In this document: in pieces, positions 41,901 to 55,051 of the stretch
Layout of the letters: each line of letters starts with the position of its first letter
Numbering within the stretch: the first letter of the stretch is position 1
DNA from: Lanius collurio
Taxonomy: Eukaryota; Chordata; Aves; Passeriformes; Laniidae
Length of the DNA stretch: 64,000 bases
Assembly: GCA_020086605.1 (NCBI GenBank)
Contig: JACBWW010000007.1
Coordinates: forward strand, 24,264,956-24,328,955
Reading direction: 5' to 3'
Notes under the pieces: model-generated
Databases searched by the model: none
The model's input: only the letters and a program-made list of their open reading frames with translations
What the model was told of the DNA's origin: nothing
Program-made: the position numbers and the translations under genes

Positions 41901-44900
41901 ATCTCATTCTTTTCAACCATAATTCAAGTTACATTTTAAGCCTGCTATCTTCAGCTCAGAAAAGTTCTGTGGTTAAATATCACGCTGAATGCTGAGTCCA
42001 ACTAGCTGGACATGGTGCAGAAGAAGGATCTTCAAGAGCTCAAACCACTTAGGAAAGGTGTCCTGCCACCACAACTGCAGTATGGCCATAAAGATGAGCT
42101 CATTGCTGCTCCCAGTGTTTCTATTCCCAGGGATCAACAGCTCTTCAACCTGCGAAGTGATGGAGGCTCTCTCTGTTCCATACCCCACCTCTGGGATTCA
42201 GCAGCTTTGGCAGAAAATCTTGTGTTCGTGAAGCATGGGCAATAGAGGTCATGCCCTATTATCTCCACCCACTCCTCTTGCAGTGGCCCCTCACTGTCTC
42301 TGCAGGGCTGCAACTTTTGACAGCCTTTCAGGATAAGGAAAGGGTTTCCCTGTTAGAAAGCAAAATGATATCTAGTTTCCAGCCAGTTTGTCAGGCAGAT
42401 TCCCAAACAACCAGGCCTTCAAACACCTGAGAACTTTGCTTTAAAAAGACTTCCAGAGAGCTCAGAAAGCTCTGATAAATATAGCAGTGCAGCCTAGCTC
42501 CCTCCCTGAGAGTCCCCTCCAGGCCAGCTGTCACAGAACATAAGTAACCAAAGAACAGCAGATATTCTCTTTTTAATTCTGTCACTTATGCCAGATCCCA
42601 CATTCTAGGGCAATCAGAATTTCCATTTACTATTGATCAGCTGGATGCTACCAGTTTAAAGAACTAAAGTGCAAACATTTAGACTTTGATACTGCACTGA
42701 TACAGCCTCCAGATGTGTTTCTAAACACAGTTACACTGTCACAAACTGAAAACAACAAACGATAGTAGAAGGCAAATATATAGCAAGTAGTGCTAAAGCA
42801 CAAAGCTATCATCACAAAACAAGCACAAAGCATGAACATTTGAAACAGCAAGAGCTGAAAGTGCTACTAAAATGAAAAACTGCCCAAGAAAACATGAACA
42901 AGGCCTAAGACCTCTTTACTGCTAAAAAATAGTATTCATTCATGTGGAAGACCTCAGCATTACAGTCCTCCTTCTCTGAGAAGGAAGAAGAAAGAAAGAA
43001 GGCGCTAATTACACTAGCAAAAAGTAACAATACAAAAGATCTAGAATAAGATTTCAAAAACTATCTAAATAATCTAGGAACTCAAGGTTCATCTTCAAAA
43101 GTGAGTCAGAAGCTTCAGAAAATCCCATCACAGAGATGATGGTGAGAACTACTTGTGGAGCACAAAGCACTGTGGCAGCCAGTACAGACCACACACGGCT
43201 GGGTCCAACACCAGCCTTTCATCTTTCTGAACGATGCTGAGGGCCAGGGGATGGGGCAGGCAGAGCTGCAACATGCTGAGCTATGCCAGGATGGCACCTT
43301 GGGCTCAGTGCTCCCAGCAGTAAACCAGGACATCACACCATGAGCAAGACAGGGCAGGGAAACCCGAGCAGAAGTCAAAGCTCTCCTCTGCCCAGCAGTG
43401 GTGGAAAGCAATCATGATTTCCAGCCTTGCTGATGTTCACTTAGCTACTCATTTTTCACACTGTGTTGCCTTCTGCCCTTCCTTCTTCTGTTTTGAACCA
43501 CACAGCTGTGAATCACCTTTTCCTCTTCTTATGTTCTGGTCCACGAAGGAAAAAAGTACTTACTAAGACTGCAAAGGTTATGAGTCCAAGCCTTCAAACC
43601 TTTGTTTTACCGTGTGCAAGATCCTTCTTTCAGCCCATTTTCATACTTAATGCTGGACACTGCACCTGCTTGACAAAATCTCTGCCAGCTAAATGTAGAC
43701 TTGCCAAAATCATTTCTCAAGAGCACAGAAAAGACACACAGATCTGATATTGATCAACATGCTCCAGAAGCTCAAAAAAGCCCACTGCTGCATTGTAAAC
43801 AGCAGCAAATTATGACCTGTGTTCCTTTTAAATAGCAGAATGGAAGCATTTATTTCAGCAAGCCAATTTGGTACCAGCTTTTTCCAGGCTGTGTGGCCCC
43901 ACCTGCCTATTCCAGTTTAGTTTAGCTTTGACTGATCCCAGTTACATAACTGTACCCTTAAACTCATAAATTGTAAGGTCAATATCAGGTTAAACTCTTG
44001 CTGTGTAAGATAATATAGGCAAATCCTGAACAGTCCTATTGCCACACCTATTTTTCTGTGTAACTGATGCAATTCCCAGCTCAAAGCTCGGCAGGAGATT
44101 TCCTTTCCTTCTTGCATACCTCTTCAATTTCTTTTCTTCTTCCATTTCTCTCACAGATTACTTTTACTTTTATAATGTAACATTACAAAAATGAAAGTTA
44201 GAGAAGCTAAATTGACAGCAATGCTTCCGAAACCATCATTTTATTACAGGCATTGAACTGAAGTGTTTTAGGTAGCACATCATATGCCCTGTAATGAGCA
44301 CATTGAACCATCATGAAATGGTGGTTAACTGTATTTTACTGAATCTTCAATATTTTTAAACTTAAGCCACAAAAATAGACCGCCTCAGTATCAGAACAAG
44401 TCTGTCCTAACTGCAAGCTGTCCTGAATGTGTAAGCCCTTTTAGCCTTGGGCTCCCTGATGCTGGAAGAAGCAGGCTGGATTGGCTATATGAGCTGACAG
44501 GAAACCGACCTGGCAAGAAGTTACTAAAACTTCTCTGCCAAATCCCTGCTGAAGTTCTGCTAGAGCACTGTCCAGCTGCCTCTGCAAAGCACTTGGATTT
44601 CTGAAGGATTTGGTTGTGGTTTAGTCCTGAATTTTACTGACATCTTTGAAGAGCCATCCTGGCTTTCTTTGCATTTGTGAGACACCAGGAGTAGCACAAG
44701 AATAGGATATGCCTCACAGAGTAGAAATACACCAGTAGCTCTGGAGAATGATTGAGTGAAAGAAATTACTCTTCTTACAAACCTGCTTCAAATGTTGGTG
44801 CTGCAGAGTATCATAATTTCTGCAGCTCAGCAACTTTTGTCCCATCGAAGATATGTTGTAGCACAAAGGAGAACAGCAATTTTCATTCTACTGTGGAAAG

Positions 44901-44912
44901 AAACAATACTCT
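38946..44912. other. intron 1 stretch, no gene seen
   Basis: AT-rich unique sequence. The longest ORF, 41311-41739 (142 residues, plus strand), overlaps a 120-residue ORF on the other strand and has no recognisable domain. No repeat family identified. Confidence 0.6.
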
Positions 44913-45478
44913 GAATCACAGAATCACAGTAAACATTAGGTCAGAAGGGACCTCTGCAGGTCATCTGGTCCAATCTTCTACTCAAAGCTGGGTCTCATCT
45001 TCAAAATTTGATTGAATCCTTTGGGCCTTGACCTGTCAAGGGCTGAAAATTTCCAAGAGCAGAGATTCCACAGCCTCTCTGGGGAATCCATTTCAACAGT
45101 TAACTACTCCCGCTGTGAATGCTTTTTTACTTAGATCTACTCAAAACTCCTCTTGCTGCAAATTGTGACTGTCATTGTACAACTCTGACGATACCCAGCT
45201 GCATCTTCTCCTTAGTCCCTATGCAGGTAGTAAAAATGGATTTTCATCCCCCCCTTAATTTTTCTCCAGGCTGAAACAAATCTCATCATTTTCTTACGCA
45301 TTAAGCACTCTCATCCCTTAGCTGCTCTGATGGCCCTCCACTCCATTTGCTCCAGTTTGTCAACATCTCCCTTCTACAAAGGAGTCCAGATGGGGCCTTT
45401 ACAAGGGTGAAGTCACTTCCCTTGACCTGCCTGTTACCTTTCTGCTCATGCAGCTCAGTATGCAGGTATCCTGCACTT
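44913..45478 (-). mobile_element. CR1 LINE fragment, diverged, minus orientation
   Basis: It starts with the tail (gaatcacagaatcacag) and the 'ggacctctgcaggtcatctg' segment typical of older CR1 subfamilies. Further along, 'cttgacctgcctgttacc' and 'catgcagctcagtatgcagg' match the usual CR1 order. It is strongly diverged with no coding capacity, and the right edge is uncertain. Confidence 0.8.
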
Positions 45479-48400
45479 CACCTTATGCACCTTCCACAGC
45501 TCACTAAAGGAGTTAGAGTAACTCCTTTCCCTCTGGTCCATGTGAGGTGGTGTACTGTTCCTGCTTTTGGGCTAAAAATATGGTGGGAGGCTCTGTTATG
45601 TAATTTACTCCAAGAAAGAAAAGTATGTTAATCTGTTACATTCACTCTGCTTCTGAGAGGTTTACGGAACAGAAAGGTTCCATCTGAGCCTTTACAGAGC
45701 GAGGAAATCGTATGTGCTCATACCTCTAGCAGAGAAAAGCATCAAGAAGCATTTTGGACAGTGTGCCAGAGACTTCTAAAATTTGAAAATTTGCCAATGC
45801 AAATCTTACTAACTATTCTATTTAAAAGTTGCTTTAAAACACTCCATAAATATTGGCTGCCAATTACATTGCGTTCCTTTAGTGAATACAGAATTAAGGT
45901 ACTTTATCTCTGCAATAAAACTTCCAATTGTGTCTATTTAAGTAATTTGGCTGCCTAACTCTCCTGGCTTGCTATGGTTTGGTATCCACTCCTTGGCACA
46001 GCCCACTCAGCATTTCTGAGTCCACTGCCCCCTTCTAAAGACCTACAAGACATGTCCCTGTAATGTGCTGGAACAAGAGCTATCACTGGATGCAGACAAA
46101 AACACATGCTTGAGAAACAGTAGTGAAGCAATGAGCAAGAGGCACGCCATAGTTTTTCAGTAGGAGTGTTATGAAATAGCCACAAGAAAACTCAACCATG
46201 TTGTTCTAATTTATGATAGAGTAGACAGGGTCTTTTTCTGGAACATGAAAATGTAATCCATCCCAGTCTCTCATTCCCCACCACCCCTTTCAAATAGTAG
46301 TCTGCACTGTCATCAAATTAAATTAACAGTTAAACAGAGCTGATTTCCAGCCAGGACCTTACAAGGATTTAGCCTTTCTATATACACATACACTTTCAAA
46401 AGGAATTGTGGTGATGAGATTGAGAGGAAAATATTACCCAGAATCCTTTTAAGATTGAAGACAGGGAAAAGAGAAAAGGGATTTCTTCATGATTTAAGAA
46501 AGATAAATATGAGATTCAAACAATCAAAATAACAATATTTGAGAAGTGATAACAGATGTGTCAATCCACATTCTTTAGCTTCAAATTCTCCCATTCCACA
46601 GAATTGTCAGCTGGCCCCAGAGCCACACAGCACTGTACAATGAAACAATTGCACATCTTCTAAAAACAGAAGATGGTGAGATCTCTCAAACAGCTTGCCC
46701 AAAGACATTATTGTGCCAAAATTTTTATGGGTTTATTCAATAAATTAAAAGAAATACCTCCTATGGGAAGCAAAAGACATAACAGAACTGAAAACATTTC
46801 CTGTAGGAGGAATATTTTTAAACTTTTACAGAGAGAGGCAAATGAAAACTGAACAGAGCACGGCCAACTGGTTTCTCACCACATTACTCTCAGTAGGGTG
46901 CTACTCAACTGAAATTACCCTTCAGAGAAAAAGCGAAAAAGTTAGTGCTCAGAAATCATCTTGCCATATTACAACAGTGGTAGAAAACAAAGGGATAAAG
47001 TAAATAAAACCTGAAAATAGAAATGGAAAATTTGTATTAGTCTTCCTCTTGCAAAATCAGTTATAGATGCTCAGCAGAGGTACAGTACCATCACTGAAAA
47101 CCAAGTCCAGGCTAACTCCAAGGCAATGCAAAAGTAATCTTAATTGCACTAAAAAACTAAAACTAAATCTTTCATTTTTTAGCAAGGTCTGCAACACACT
47201 TTGTACTTTGCTGAAAACCAGTTTGTCCATTTATGAGAAAAAAAGTACTCCTTAGACTTGGCCAATCCAAATAGGAGGCAACAGCTACAGTAAAGCAGCT
47301 TTTTTATTTCTCAGTATGAATTTCAGGTGATGAAAGCAACGAGACATAGTATCATCCTTTTTAATGTTTGGCTGGGAGGATAACTGAAGATACACATCAC
47401 AAGGAGTCCTAGAAACAGATAAAAGACAAGCTCACCGTGAAACAGTCCAAGAGTGTGGAACAGGAACTCAGAACTTAACAGGTGAGAAAGAGAAAAGCAA
47501 GTTCCCAGCAGCCATCAGGAGAGTTTCTGCATTGGAATGAATGTTCATGTGCATCCTCACTAAGTGCAGTGCTCAAAAATCTCTTTTTGACCTTACACAC
47601 TCATAGAGTCCTCATGGGTAAATACTTAAATCAGAAGGTCTTTTCTTTGAGAAGATACAGAAGAGATGAAGTAGGAAGATCCAGAAAAGCCCATTCATGA
47701 CTGGGGATGCTGATGCAAACTGTTCCCATAGCCAGGACTGTGAGGATGATGACCCAGGCATGACAGCTTTAGGGTGTGAAACTGATGCTTGGTTTTATGA
47801 GCCAGAGACACAGTACCTAACCTACTTAGGTCCAAAAACACAAACATGTGGTACCCAACATCTGGTTCCAGTACAACAATGTGGCAAGCATCAGGCACTG
47901 GAAGCTCATCAAATCCTTCAAAAACACTCTCAGCTCTCCCAGGGATTTAATAATTTTTAGCTGACAACTGGAGTGGAAAAAATGTGTAACTTGAAATAGC
48001 CAGTCTGTACACATCTAGGAAAAACTAAAACTCAACCAGAAAGCCTCCACATACATTTCCATTGATATGTATTATCATTATAGGATAAGAATAGATAAAA
48101 AATAATATAAATTATTTTGAACTAGCACAGTTTAAAAAATTTTACAAAATAATTAATGCAACAGTTTTAAAGAGAGGTGAAGAAAGTAAATTCCTAAGAT
48201 CGAATGGTAACTAAAGCCTTTGCTTCCTTCCCAATACTCTGCTTTGATTAGTAGTCACCAGCCAAAAGGAAAGCACACATTTTAGTACTCTGTTGAAGTA
48301 TGGAAGTTTAGTACCTTCCAAAACTGGCCAATGAGTTGCAATGTCAAATTCCAATGAAGACAGAACCTTCCCCTGAACCTCCTTATTGCTCCCTTTCCAT

Positions 48401-49589
48401 TTTCCTAAGTTGAATGGAATATTTGGCCCTTTATCCCACAATCCAGACACCTGCTTCAGTTAGCAACCAGTGTAACCCAGGAGGTACAAAAGGTACATTT
48501 TAAAATGTTAGCTTAATTCCAGTGATCCTTATGCTCTCAAATACTGTGCCACATAGCCAGAGAATCAAATATGAGTGGTGTTTTATCATGTTTAAAGAGA
48601 CTAAGACAGGATTGCCTTTATAATTTTGATTTTTAGTGCCTTTTATACAAGAAGATGTCAACTCTCCAAATTTGACACTGATACACTACTATGCCATCAT
48701 GACTGTTCAGCTCTACTTGCTCAGAACTCCCTGATGGTTTCAATTACGATATTTACATCTGGAAGGAAAAAAAGTCCCCCAAACAGACTTAATACCTAAG
48801 CATTTATAGAGCCAGAACACTGCAGAAGAAACTACTGAAATGTTCTTCACCTGCAAGCTGTCACAGCTGCGGTTCTTGCCATACAATAGAGTCTGCAAAA
48901 CTAGAAGTGCTTCAACTCCACCATAAAGTGAAGATAGCAGTCTGGATTGTCAATGATTTAGAGGTTACTCAAAATTACTTTTCAGTCTCATTTCTATTAT
49001 TTTCACAAGTTCCTTTCCCATTACTCCAGCAATGCACACTTGAAGAACTCTGTCTGTCCTAGCCATCAATCCCCATATTTTCATCCAGTGTCTTTAGACG
49101 TAATTTAGTTGAGAATGGGAAGAGTACATTTGCCAAAATTGGAAATACTGAATATATTTAGTTACTTTTAATGGCATTCCTGTCACAAGAGACCCACAAC
49201 ATTCCTGCCCACCAAATTTTGCAATTATAGAACTCTTACAGCATTGAATGGGACAGACTTAGGCTGAGACTAATCTGTGTGTCCAGTGGTTTGGAATGTC
49301 TTATGGATGAAAATAAAGCAGAACAGTTCTCTGGTAAATACCAGCTCACACAGTTTTTCACTTAAAAAAAAAAATCTTCTAAAGTACAGTTCTCACACAT
49401 CTCATTAAAAATCCCCCTCAAACAGAAAAAATGCAAGTTAGCCATTTAAACGTGATAGACCCCCATTTTGCTTCCAGGACAGTTAGTGAGAGCTCTGCAA
49501 GGGAGTATGTTCCAACATGTCCTCTATCCATACAGCAAAATCTCAGGGTTAGGTATCAAGATGCTTAAGGGAAGCATACACTGTGCTCC
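45479..49589. other. intron 1 stretch, no gene seen
   Basis: AT-rich unique sequence with no recognised repeat, RNA gene or exon. Confidence 0.6.
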
Positions 49590-49692
49590 CAATTGATGTC
49601 CAACCTGAACCTCCACTGACCCAGCTTGAGGCTGTTTCCTCTTCTCCTATCACTGGCTGCCTGAGAGAAAACTCAACCCACATTTTGCTACA
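49590..49692 (-). mobile_element. short CR1 LINE fragment, minus orientation
   Basis: The segment gatgtccaacctgaacctcc, then cagcttgaggctgtttcctc and tcctatcactggctgcctga, matches the CR1 3' region read in reverse. Only about 100 bases are recognisable. Confidence 0.75.
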
Positions 49693-52600
49693 AGAAAAGA
49701 GAGAATCTGACACTGCCTTCCCAATGAATTTAAACTCTTAAGTATCAAGCCAGTGGATTTACCAAAGCTGACCTCCCAAGGCACCTGTCAGCTGAAACCT
49801 GTGCTGTGAACATTCACTAATTCTGATGGCCATGTTATGAAATGATTCAGTTAAACTAATGTTATTCTGATAGAGCAGATTAACTTCTCCAACATCCTTG
49901 CAGCTCATCACAGCTTGGCCAGCCAGCAGTGCAGGAGACATCTGGACAACTCCTGGCTTCTCCCCCCAAACCTGGTGAGGAACCAGGGCAACCTTCCCTC
50001 CCATGCCGTGGAAAGCTCCTCCTGTAGTGATCAACAGAAAGCCTTTCTGGACCACCAAGGGGATCGCAGGCTGAGTCAGGAGGAGGAGGTGAGGAAGGGC
50101 TGAGGCATCCACCGGCAGCAATTCGGTTTCACTGAGAAGCAAATTGCAAACCGAGGATGCTGCCCCCTGCCTCCCAGAGGCCCGGCATGCAAGTGGGAGG
50201 GCTGCAGATGTTACGCCGCTCTTGCTTTAAAATCAACTTTTCCCCCCAAAAAAAGCATATTAGTTGGAGATGGCAACGTTTAATTAGTTAGTAATACACC
50301 GACTATGATGGCAAAATAATCAGGACACAGAAGTTGAAGATGTAGATTTGGTTCATCATAACGAATAGATTACTTGGATACATTCCCATGGCTTGCCATA
50401 TTTTTTATACACATGCTGTGGCTTTCCATTACCATCCTTAAGACAGAAAAATAAGCAGAAGAATTAACACAACTTGAGGCTTCAGAGAGATCTATTAATC
50501 TTGAGCTATTCTGGACCTAGAAAATGTATTTCACTCAGTCAATGTAAACACTTGCATCCTTAACTTGTACAGGAGTACTCACATATGTTAGCATAAATGT
50601 GTGACCGATTTTGGCAGAATCAAGGCATCAAGGTATTTCTAGATATTTCTACCATCTTGTCCATGATACTTAGTTTACTTAGAGAATCACCTGAGTATAT
50701 GAAACACTTAATGAAAGCATAATAGACTTATTATTGCAAGTGAAAGTGAATTTTAAGGAAAATGGCATTAAAGGACAGCTGGGAATTGAGGATGAATGCT
50801 TTTTTTCCCCCTTATTAAAAAATCCCTTTGGCTTTGTCCTGCTGAAACCACTGGGAATATTGTTGCTGATTTCCACAGACCCAGGAACGGAGTTCTTTTT
50901 ATTTAAGCAGCTTATATACATAAACAGAAAGGTGAAAGAACGGTTGTCAGTAAAGCGCTACCAAAAATAATCTTTACAGTTGTAAAATATTATTGTGAAG
51001 AAAACAGCATGTCAATAAAGAAGTGACAGGTCACTGGATAGTGAGAGATACGTCTGTCAGATGACGCTTCACATTCAAAAATCTGTGGACCTAAGCATAG
51101 AGGGCTAACACTTTGGTATGACCTGCTGCTGAAACTGGAAATCCTCTGTGCATTCAGGCATTCCATTAAAAATTATTTATGAATGGTGGCATGAACTTAG
51201 CAGCAACCTTTCTCTCCCTAGGCCAATAGACAGGCTTGTCGTATAAAATGCAGAAGTCAAAGAATTACAATGAAAAAAATGTAAAATAAGTGATTCATTT
51301 TATTCTCCTGGCCTCATAACAAAACCAGTATGGACATTGTGGCCCAGATTAGTGGGGCATTCATGCTTTAAAGCCTGACTAGAGCTGGGCCAGGTGCCCC
51401 TACCCCTGCAGCCCCAAGGCACCAGCTGACTGCACCCAGCGCAGGCTGCAAACCCCACCTTCAACACGTCTCTCTGGGTGCCACCACATAGATCCAGCTT
51501 GGGACAGGTGCAAGAGGTCCTGCCCAGAAGTTACAATATTGAAGGGGTTCTGAAGAGGAAACCTCCATGGCATTTTTACCTCTCTTTACTCCTTTACAGA
51601 TTAAGGTAGTGGGAGAGAAAATAATTCCCACATGTATCTCCTAGTGCATAACCCTGTTGCTTCCACAGTGACTCTAGAGTAATATTTTCTAAAAAAGCAG
51701 TTACACTGAAGGTGTTGGAATGAAGGTGAAGAAAACATATTTTGCAATGAACATTTATTTTACTTCCAACTAACAGGATGGGAATTTTTAAGTACCACAA
51801 CTGAAACTTTCAATGTTCATTTTCATTAGGCAGTCATCTGTTCAGTTGTCTTTTACAGCCAAGTAAAATCATCATTGTGATGTATTTCATTTCCTAAGTT
51901 GAATAGAAATTGAACTACAGATTTCCTCCTGAGAATAGAATCATTTGAATAATGGGACCTCTTAAAGTTATAATATTATAAGCAGTTACTTCTTTTTCAC
52001 CCAATAAAATGTGGGGTGTTTCACCTCCTCAAGCACACTTGCTTTGCTGCAGCCAGGATGAAGCTGCAGAGACAAAAAAATCCTTGGATTCAAAAAAACT
52101 GAACCTTTTCAAATAAACACTAAATAGGAAGCAAACAACTAAATCCTTCAGTAATAATGTTACTTTATAATGAGACCAGACTGAATGACCATTAGGACGC
52201 ATCCCTAAAATATGAGAGGAAATAAGATCAAAATTAAAAATGTGTGGTTTCTTCTAAAATATAGATTAATATAATTTGTACATGTCTTTGCTGAATAAGT
52301 ACGTTCATATTTGTATATCGTCTTGAAAATAGCAACTCTGAAACTAGTGAGTATCAGGTTAAATGACAACTGACATAAAATGCTACCAATTCATAGTGAC
52401 AACATTGACCCACTGCAGGAGGGCAGCACACCCTGCTCCTGCATCACAGCCTCACCACCGTGACTGTTGGGACAATGACATACCTCCCCCAAAAATTTTG
52501 ACTATTTAAAAATGTTAGACACATCAAACTAAGAAACAACACAGTATTTTTCAATTTACAGTCTGAAGATGCGCTGGCCTGGGCTGTGCTCTGCTGAGTG

Positions 52601-53814
52601 TTCTGATGACATACAGATCTGAAAAAAATGCCTCAAGTGTCCACCACCTTCAAATAGATTCAGTGAAAACAGGAAGATCTGCTTAGATTTACATATCAGA
52701 AACTGTGCTGTGAGTCCTGGACTAAGTCAGGAAACTCTGCACAGGCAATCTTATGTATCTTATACTTTTTGATGTACCCTATAAAATCATAAGTGGATAA
52801 GCAGCAAACTTATCCTTAATTAGTGTGACCACCTATTATCTCACTGTCCACTGGAGGGTTTTTGCCACTGGTGCTGCAACTCCCACAAAGTTCTTTAACA
52901 TTGTGAATTTTTTACTATCTTAAAATTCAAGCATCAAGATGAAATATTGCTAAGAGTAACTTCTGATTACAAGACTTCATAATAATCCATTTTCAAAAAC
53001 TGCAAAAAATCTTCACCACCTCTTTCAACATTAGCCAGCATCATGCCTGAAGTCACCATCCACATATTGACACTCCATCCCAGTTGGCAGACATTGACAA
53101 CTTTTATACTCCAAGCAATCAGGGAGATATGGGAGCTCAGGTAAGAGGCAGCCTTTGCCCTTAAAAACTACATTTTGTAATCCTGTGCTGTAATGGTGCC
53201 TAGTTTGGCTTTGGATCTCAGATCACTGTGTAAAGTAACCATTTTACAAGGACTTCCACATCCCAGTGCAACAACAGGACTATTTTATTGATGCACCTAA
53301 TTATTACCAACTATTTAAAATAAGTACATCGGAAATGGAAATGGAAATGCAAAGGAAAAGGCTGCCTTCTGACCCCAGTTCTCCACAAGGCACTACTAAA
53401 CGGTTAAGCAGCAAGTCTCATCACCATGAATAGGATGGAGAATTTCTTAAACCAAAAAAGTTTCTCCTTCTTCTGCTACACAGGGCTCAGCATAACTAAC
53501 TCGCTGAGTAATTGCTACCAGGAAACAATGCTACATTTTTTGAAAACATTCATCCACATGGTATGGTATCTGCCGCCCCATATCGATGACATCCAAGTTA
53601 AATGAATAAATATTTGCATTGCAAAGTTGGATTTGTCTTGGAATACAATTGCTCCTCATGTGGTTTTGACACATGTGCGTTGTCAAATAAATCACAGCTC
53701 ACTGGGTGTGCACATTAAAAATAATTTGTCTATCGTGTTAGAAACCATCACATACTTCAGTTTAAGAGGTGTGAAACGGGGAGGGGAAGGTTTTACAGGC
53801 GTGGAACAACTACA
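49693..53814. other. intron 1 stretch nearest exon 1, no gene seen
   Basis: AT-rich unique sequence with slightly GC-richer patches near 49900-50220 and 51360-51520, and a short GGAAAT triplet repeat at 53331-53348. First-intron DNA close to a promoter often holds enhancers, but no specific site can be supported. Confidence 0.55.
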
Positions 53815-54053
53815 CATGGAACCTGTCGACGGAACGTCAAATATCCGACCCTCCAGCGCCGCAGGTGCCAGCTCCCGGCACCAACAAGCCCAGGGCGGAC
53901 ACGCGCCGGGTCTCGCAGAGCCGCGCACCCACCGCCGGGTGGGCGCTGCTGGAGCCCCGAGAGGCCGCCCGGCCGGGGCGAGCGGGCGGCGGAGCACGAC
54001 TGGGGCGAGGGCAGCACGGCGAGTGCCCGTCCCCAGGGGGCGGGCGTGCCTAC

Positions 54054-54557
54054 CTCGGATTTCCACACGACGTAGGCGGCGGGGCGAGGCTCGGGCGTCG
54101 AGGGCTGCCCCTTCCTCTGCTGCAGCCAGCGCCGGGGCGAGGAGAAGATGCTGTTGGCGGGGCTGGCGGTGCCGCTCAGCGCCAGGGCCGAGGGGGTGCG
54201 CGCCAGGAAGGGCAGCTCGCAACCGGGGCTCCGCTTCCCGCGGAGGCTCTCCTCGTCAAAGAGAGCGCTGCCCGGCGGCGACCGCTCCAGTGGGGTGCTG
54301 GGGGTGGAGAAGGAGGCGCCGTGGGGCGGCGGGGCGCCCCGAGGACTGCGGCGCTCCCCCGGGGGGCTGCCGGCGGCCCGCGCCCGCGCAGCCCGCCCCG
54401 CGCCCTCGCCCTCCTCCCGGCCGCCGCCGATGATGGCGGGGTCGAGGCTGCGAGTCTGGCGGAGCCTCCGCTTGGAGAGGCTCTTGGCGGCGGCGGGGGC
54501 GGCGGCGGCCGAGGAGGAGCAGGAGAAGACGCTGCTCAGCAGGCTCTGCGCCGACAT
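54054..54557 (-). CDS. ARHGAP6: ARHGAP6 first coding exon (Rho GTPase-activating protein 6, N-terminal part)
   Basis: ARHGAP6 is a RhoGAP that stimulates GTP hydrolysis by RhoA and affects actin organisation; its catalytic domain lies in later exons outside this window. The exon reads 168 codons from ATG (54557-54555) to GAG (54056-54054), followed at once by a splice donor, gag^gtaggc. Conserved blocks recognised from the family are MSAQSLL..SVFSCSS (residues 1-15), KRRLRQTRSLDPAIIG (29-44), FSTPSTPLERSPPGS (83-97), IFSSPRRWLQQRK (137-149) and YVVWKSE (162-168). The stretches between them are Ala-, Gly-, Arg- and Pro-rich, of low complexity, and appear somewhat shorter than in the human protein. 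The chosen ATG has G at -3, and no in-frame ATG precedes it in the open stretch back to about 54641. The exon ends in phase 0. Family recall is from memory, but several independent blocks in the right order make the call firm. Confidence 0.95.
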
Positions 54558-54850
54558 CGCAGCGGGGGCTGCCCCGGGCACGGCGGGGCGGCCGGGGGTC
54601 CTGCTTGGGCTCTCGCTGCCTCTGCCTACAGCCCCCGCCACGGCGGCGCGGAGCCACTCTCGGGGCGTCCCCCTCGCCCGGGCTCAGCCCCCGGCAGCTC
54701 GGCCCGACGGCGGCACCGCGGGGCTCATGGCGGCGTCCGGCTCTGGGGCTGCTCCGGGGCTGCCGCCGACGCGGTCACTTTGCTGAGAGGGAGAGGGAGG
54801 GAAAAAAAAAAAGTTACAAGAGAAAAGGGGAGGGAAAACGGCAGCAGCGG

Positions 54851-54860
54851 AGCTTTTATC
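54851..54860 (-). promoter_or_regulatory. possible TATA-like element upstream of ARHGAP6
   Basis: On the minus strand this reads GATAAAAGCT, a TATA-like motif about 295 bases upstream of the ARHGAP6 ATG. If used, transcription would start near 54825 and give a 5' UTR of roughly 270 bases. CpG-island promoters usually lack TATA boxes and use dispersed starts, so this is only a candidate. Confidence 0.2.
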
Positions 54861-55010
54861 TGGGCTCGCCGCAGGCTGCCAGAGTCACTCCCCCCTCGGC
54901 CGCGATGCGCAGGGGAGTCGCGGGCCGCCCCCCACACACACACCCCGTCGGGTCCAGCGGTGGCGAGGCCCGTTTGCTTCCTCACACGGGGCGGGGAGAG
55001 CCGCTCCCGG

Positions 55011-55051
55011 TGTCGCCTGCACCTCGGTGTCGCCTGCACCTCGGTGTCGCC
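55011..55051. repeat. 17-bp tandem repeat in the CpG island
   Basis: The unit tgtcgcctgcacctcgg occurs twice exactly (55011-55027 and 55028-55044), followed by a partial third copy beginning tgtcgcc. It sits upstream of the presumed ARHGAP6 start. Three ORF frames cross it, but nothing suggests translation. Confidence 0.9.

Larger units (their letters stand above)
1..54053 (-). other. ARHGAP6: ARHGAP6 intron 1, 5' part (partial)
   Basis: The donor GT is at 54053-54052 on the minus strand, and the intron runs leftward out of the window. I saw no acceptor followed by the next expected ARHGAP6 peptide, so at least 54 kb is intron. In mammals this intron is also very long and contains the amelogenin gene AMELX on the opposite strand. 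The many short ORFs here, on both strands, carry no recognisable domains and are best read as chance. Confidence 0.85.

Noticed and set aside
42012..42245. 77-residue ORF beginning MVQKKDLQELKPLRK
   Set aside because: It looks protein-like at first sight but overlaps two other frames of similar length and has no splice context or family match.
54558..54641. 28-residue N-terminal extension of the ARHGAP6 frame
   Set aside because: The apparent first codon is GTG, not ATG, and the family start MSAQSLL matches the ATG at 54557.
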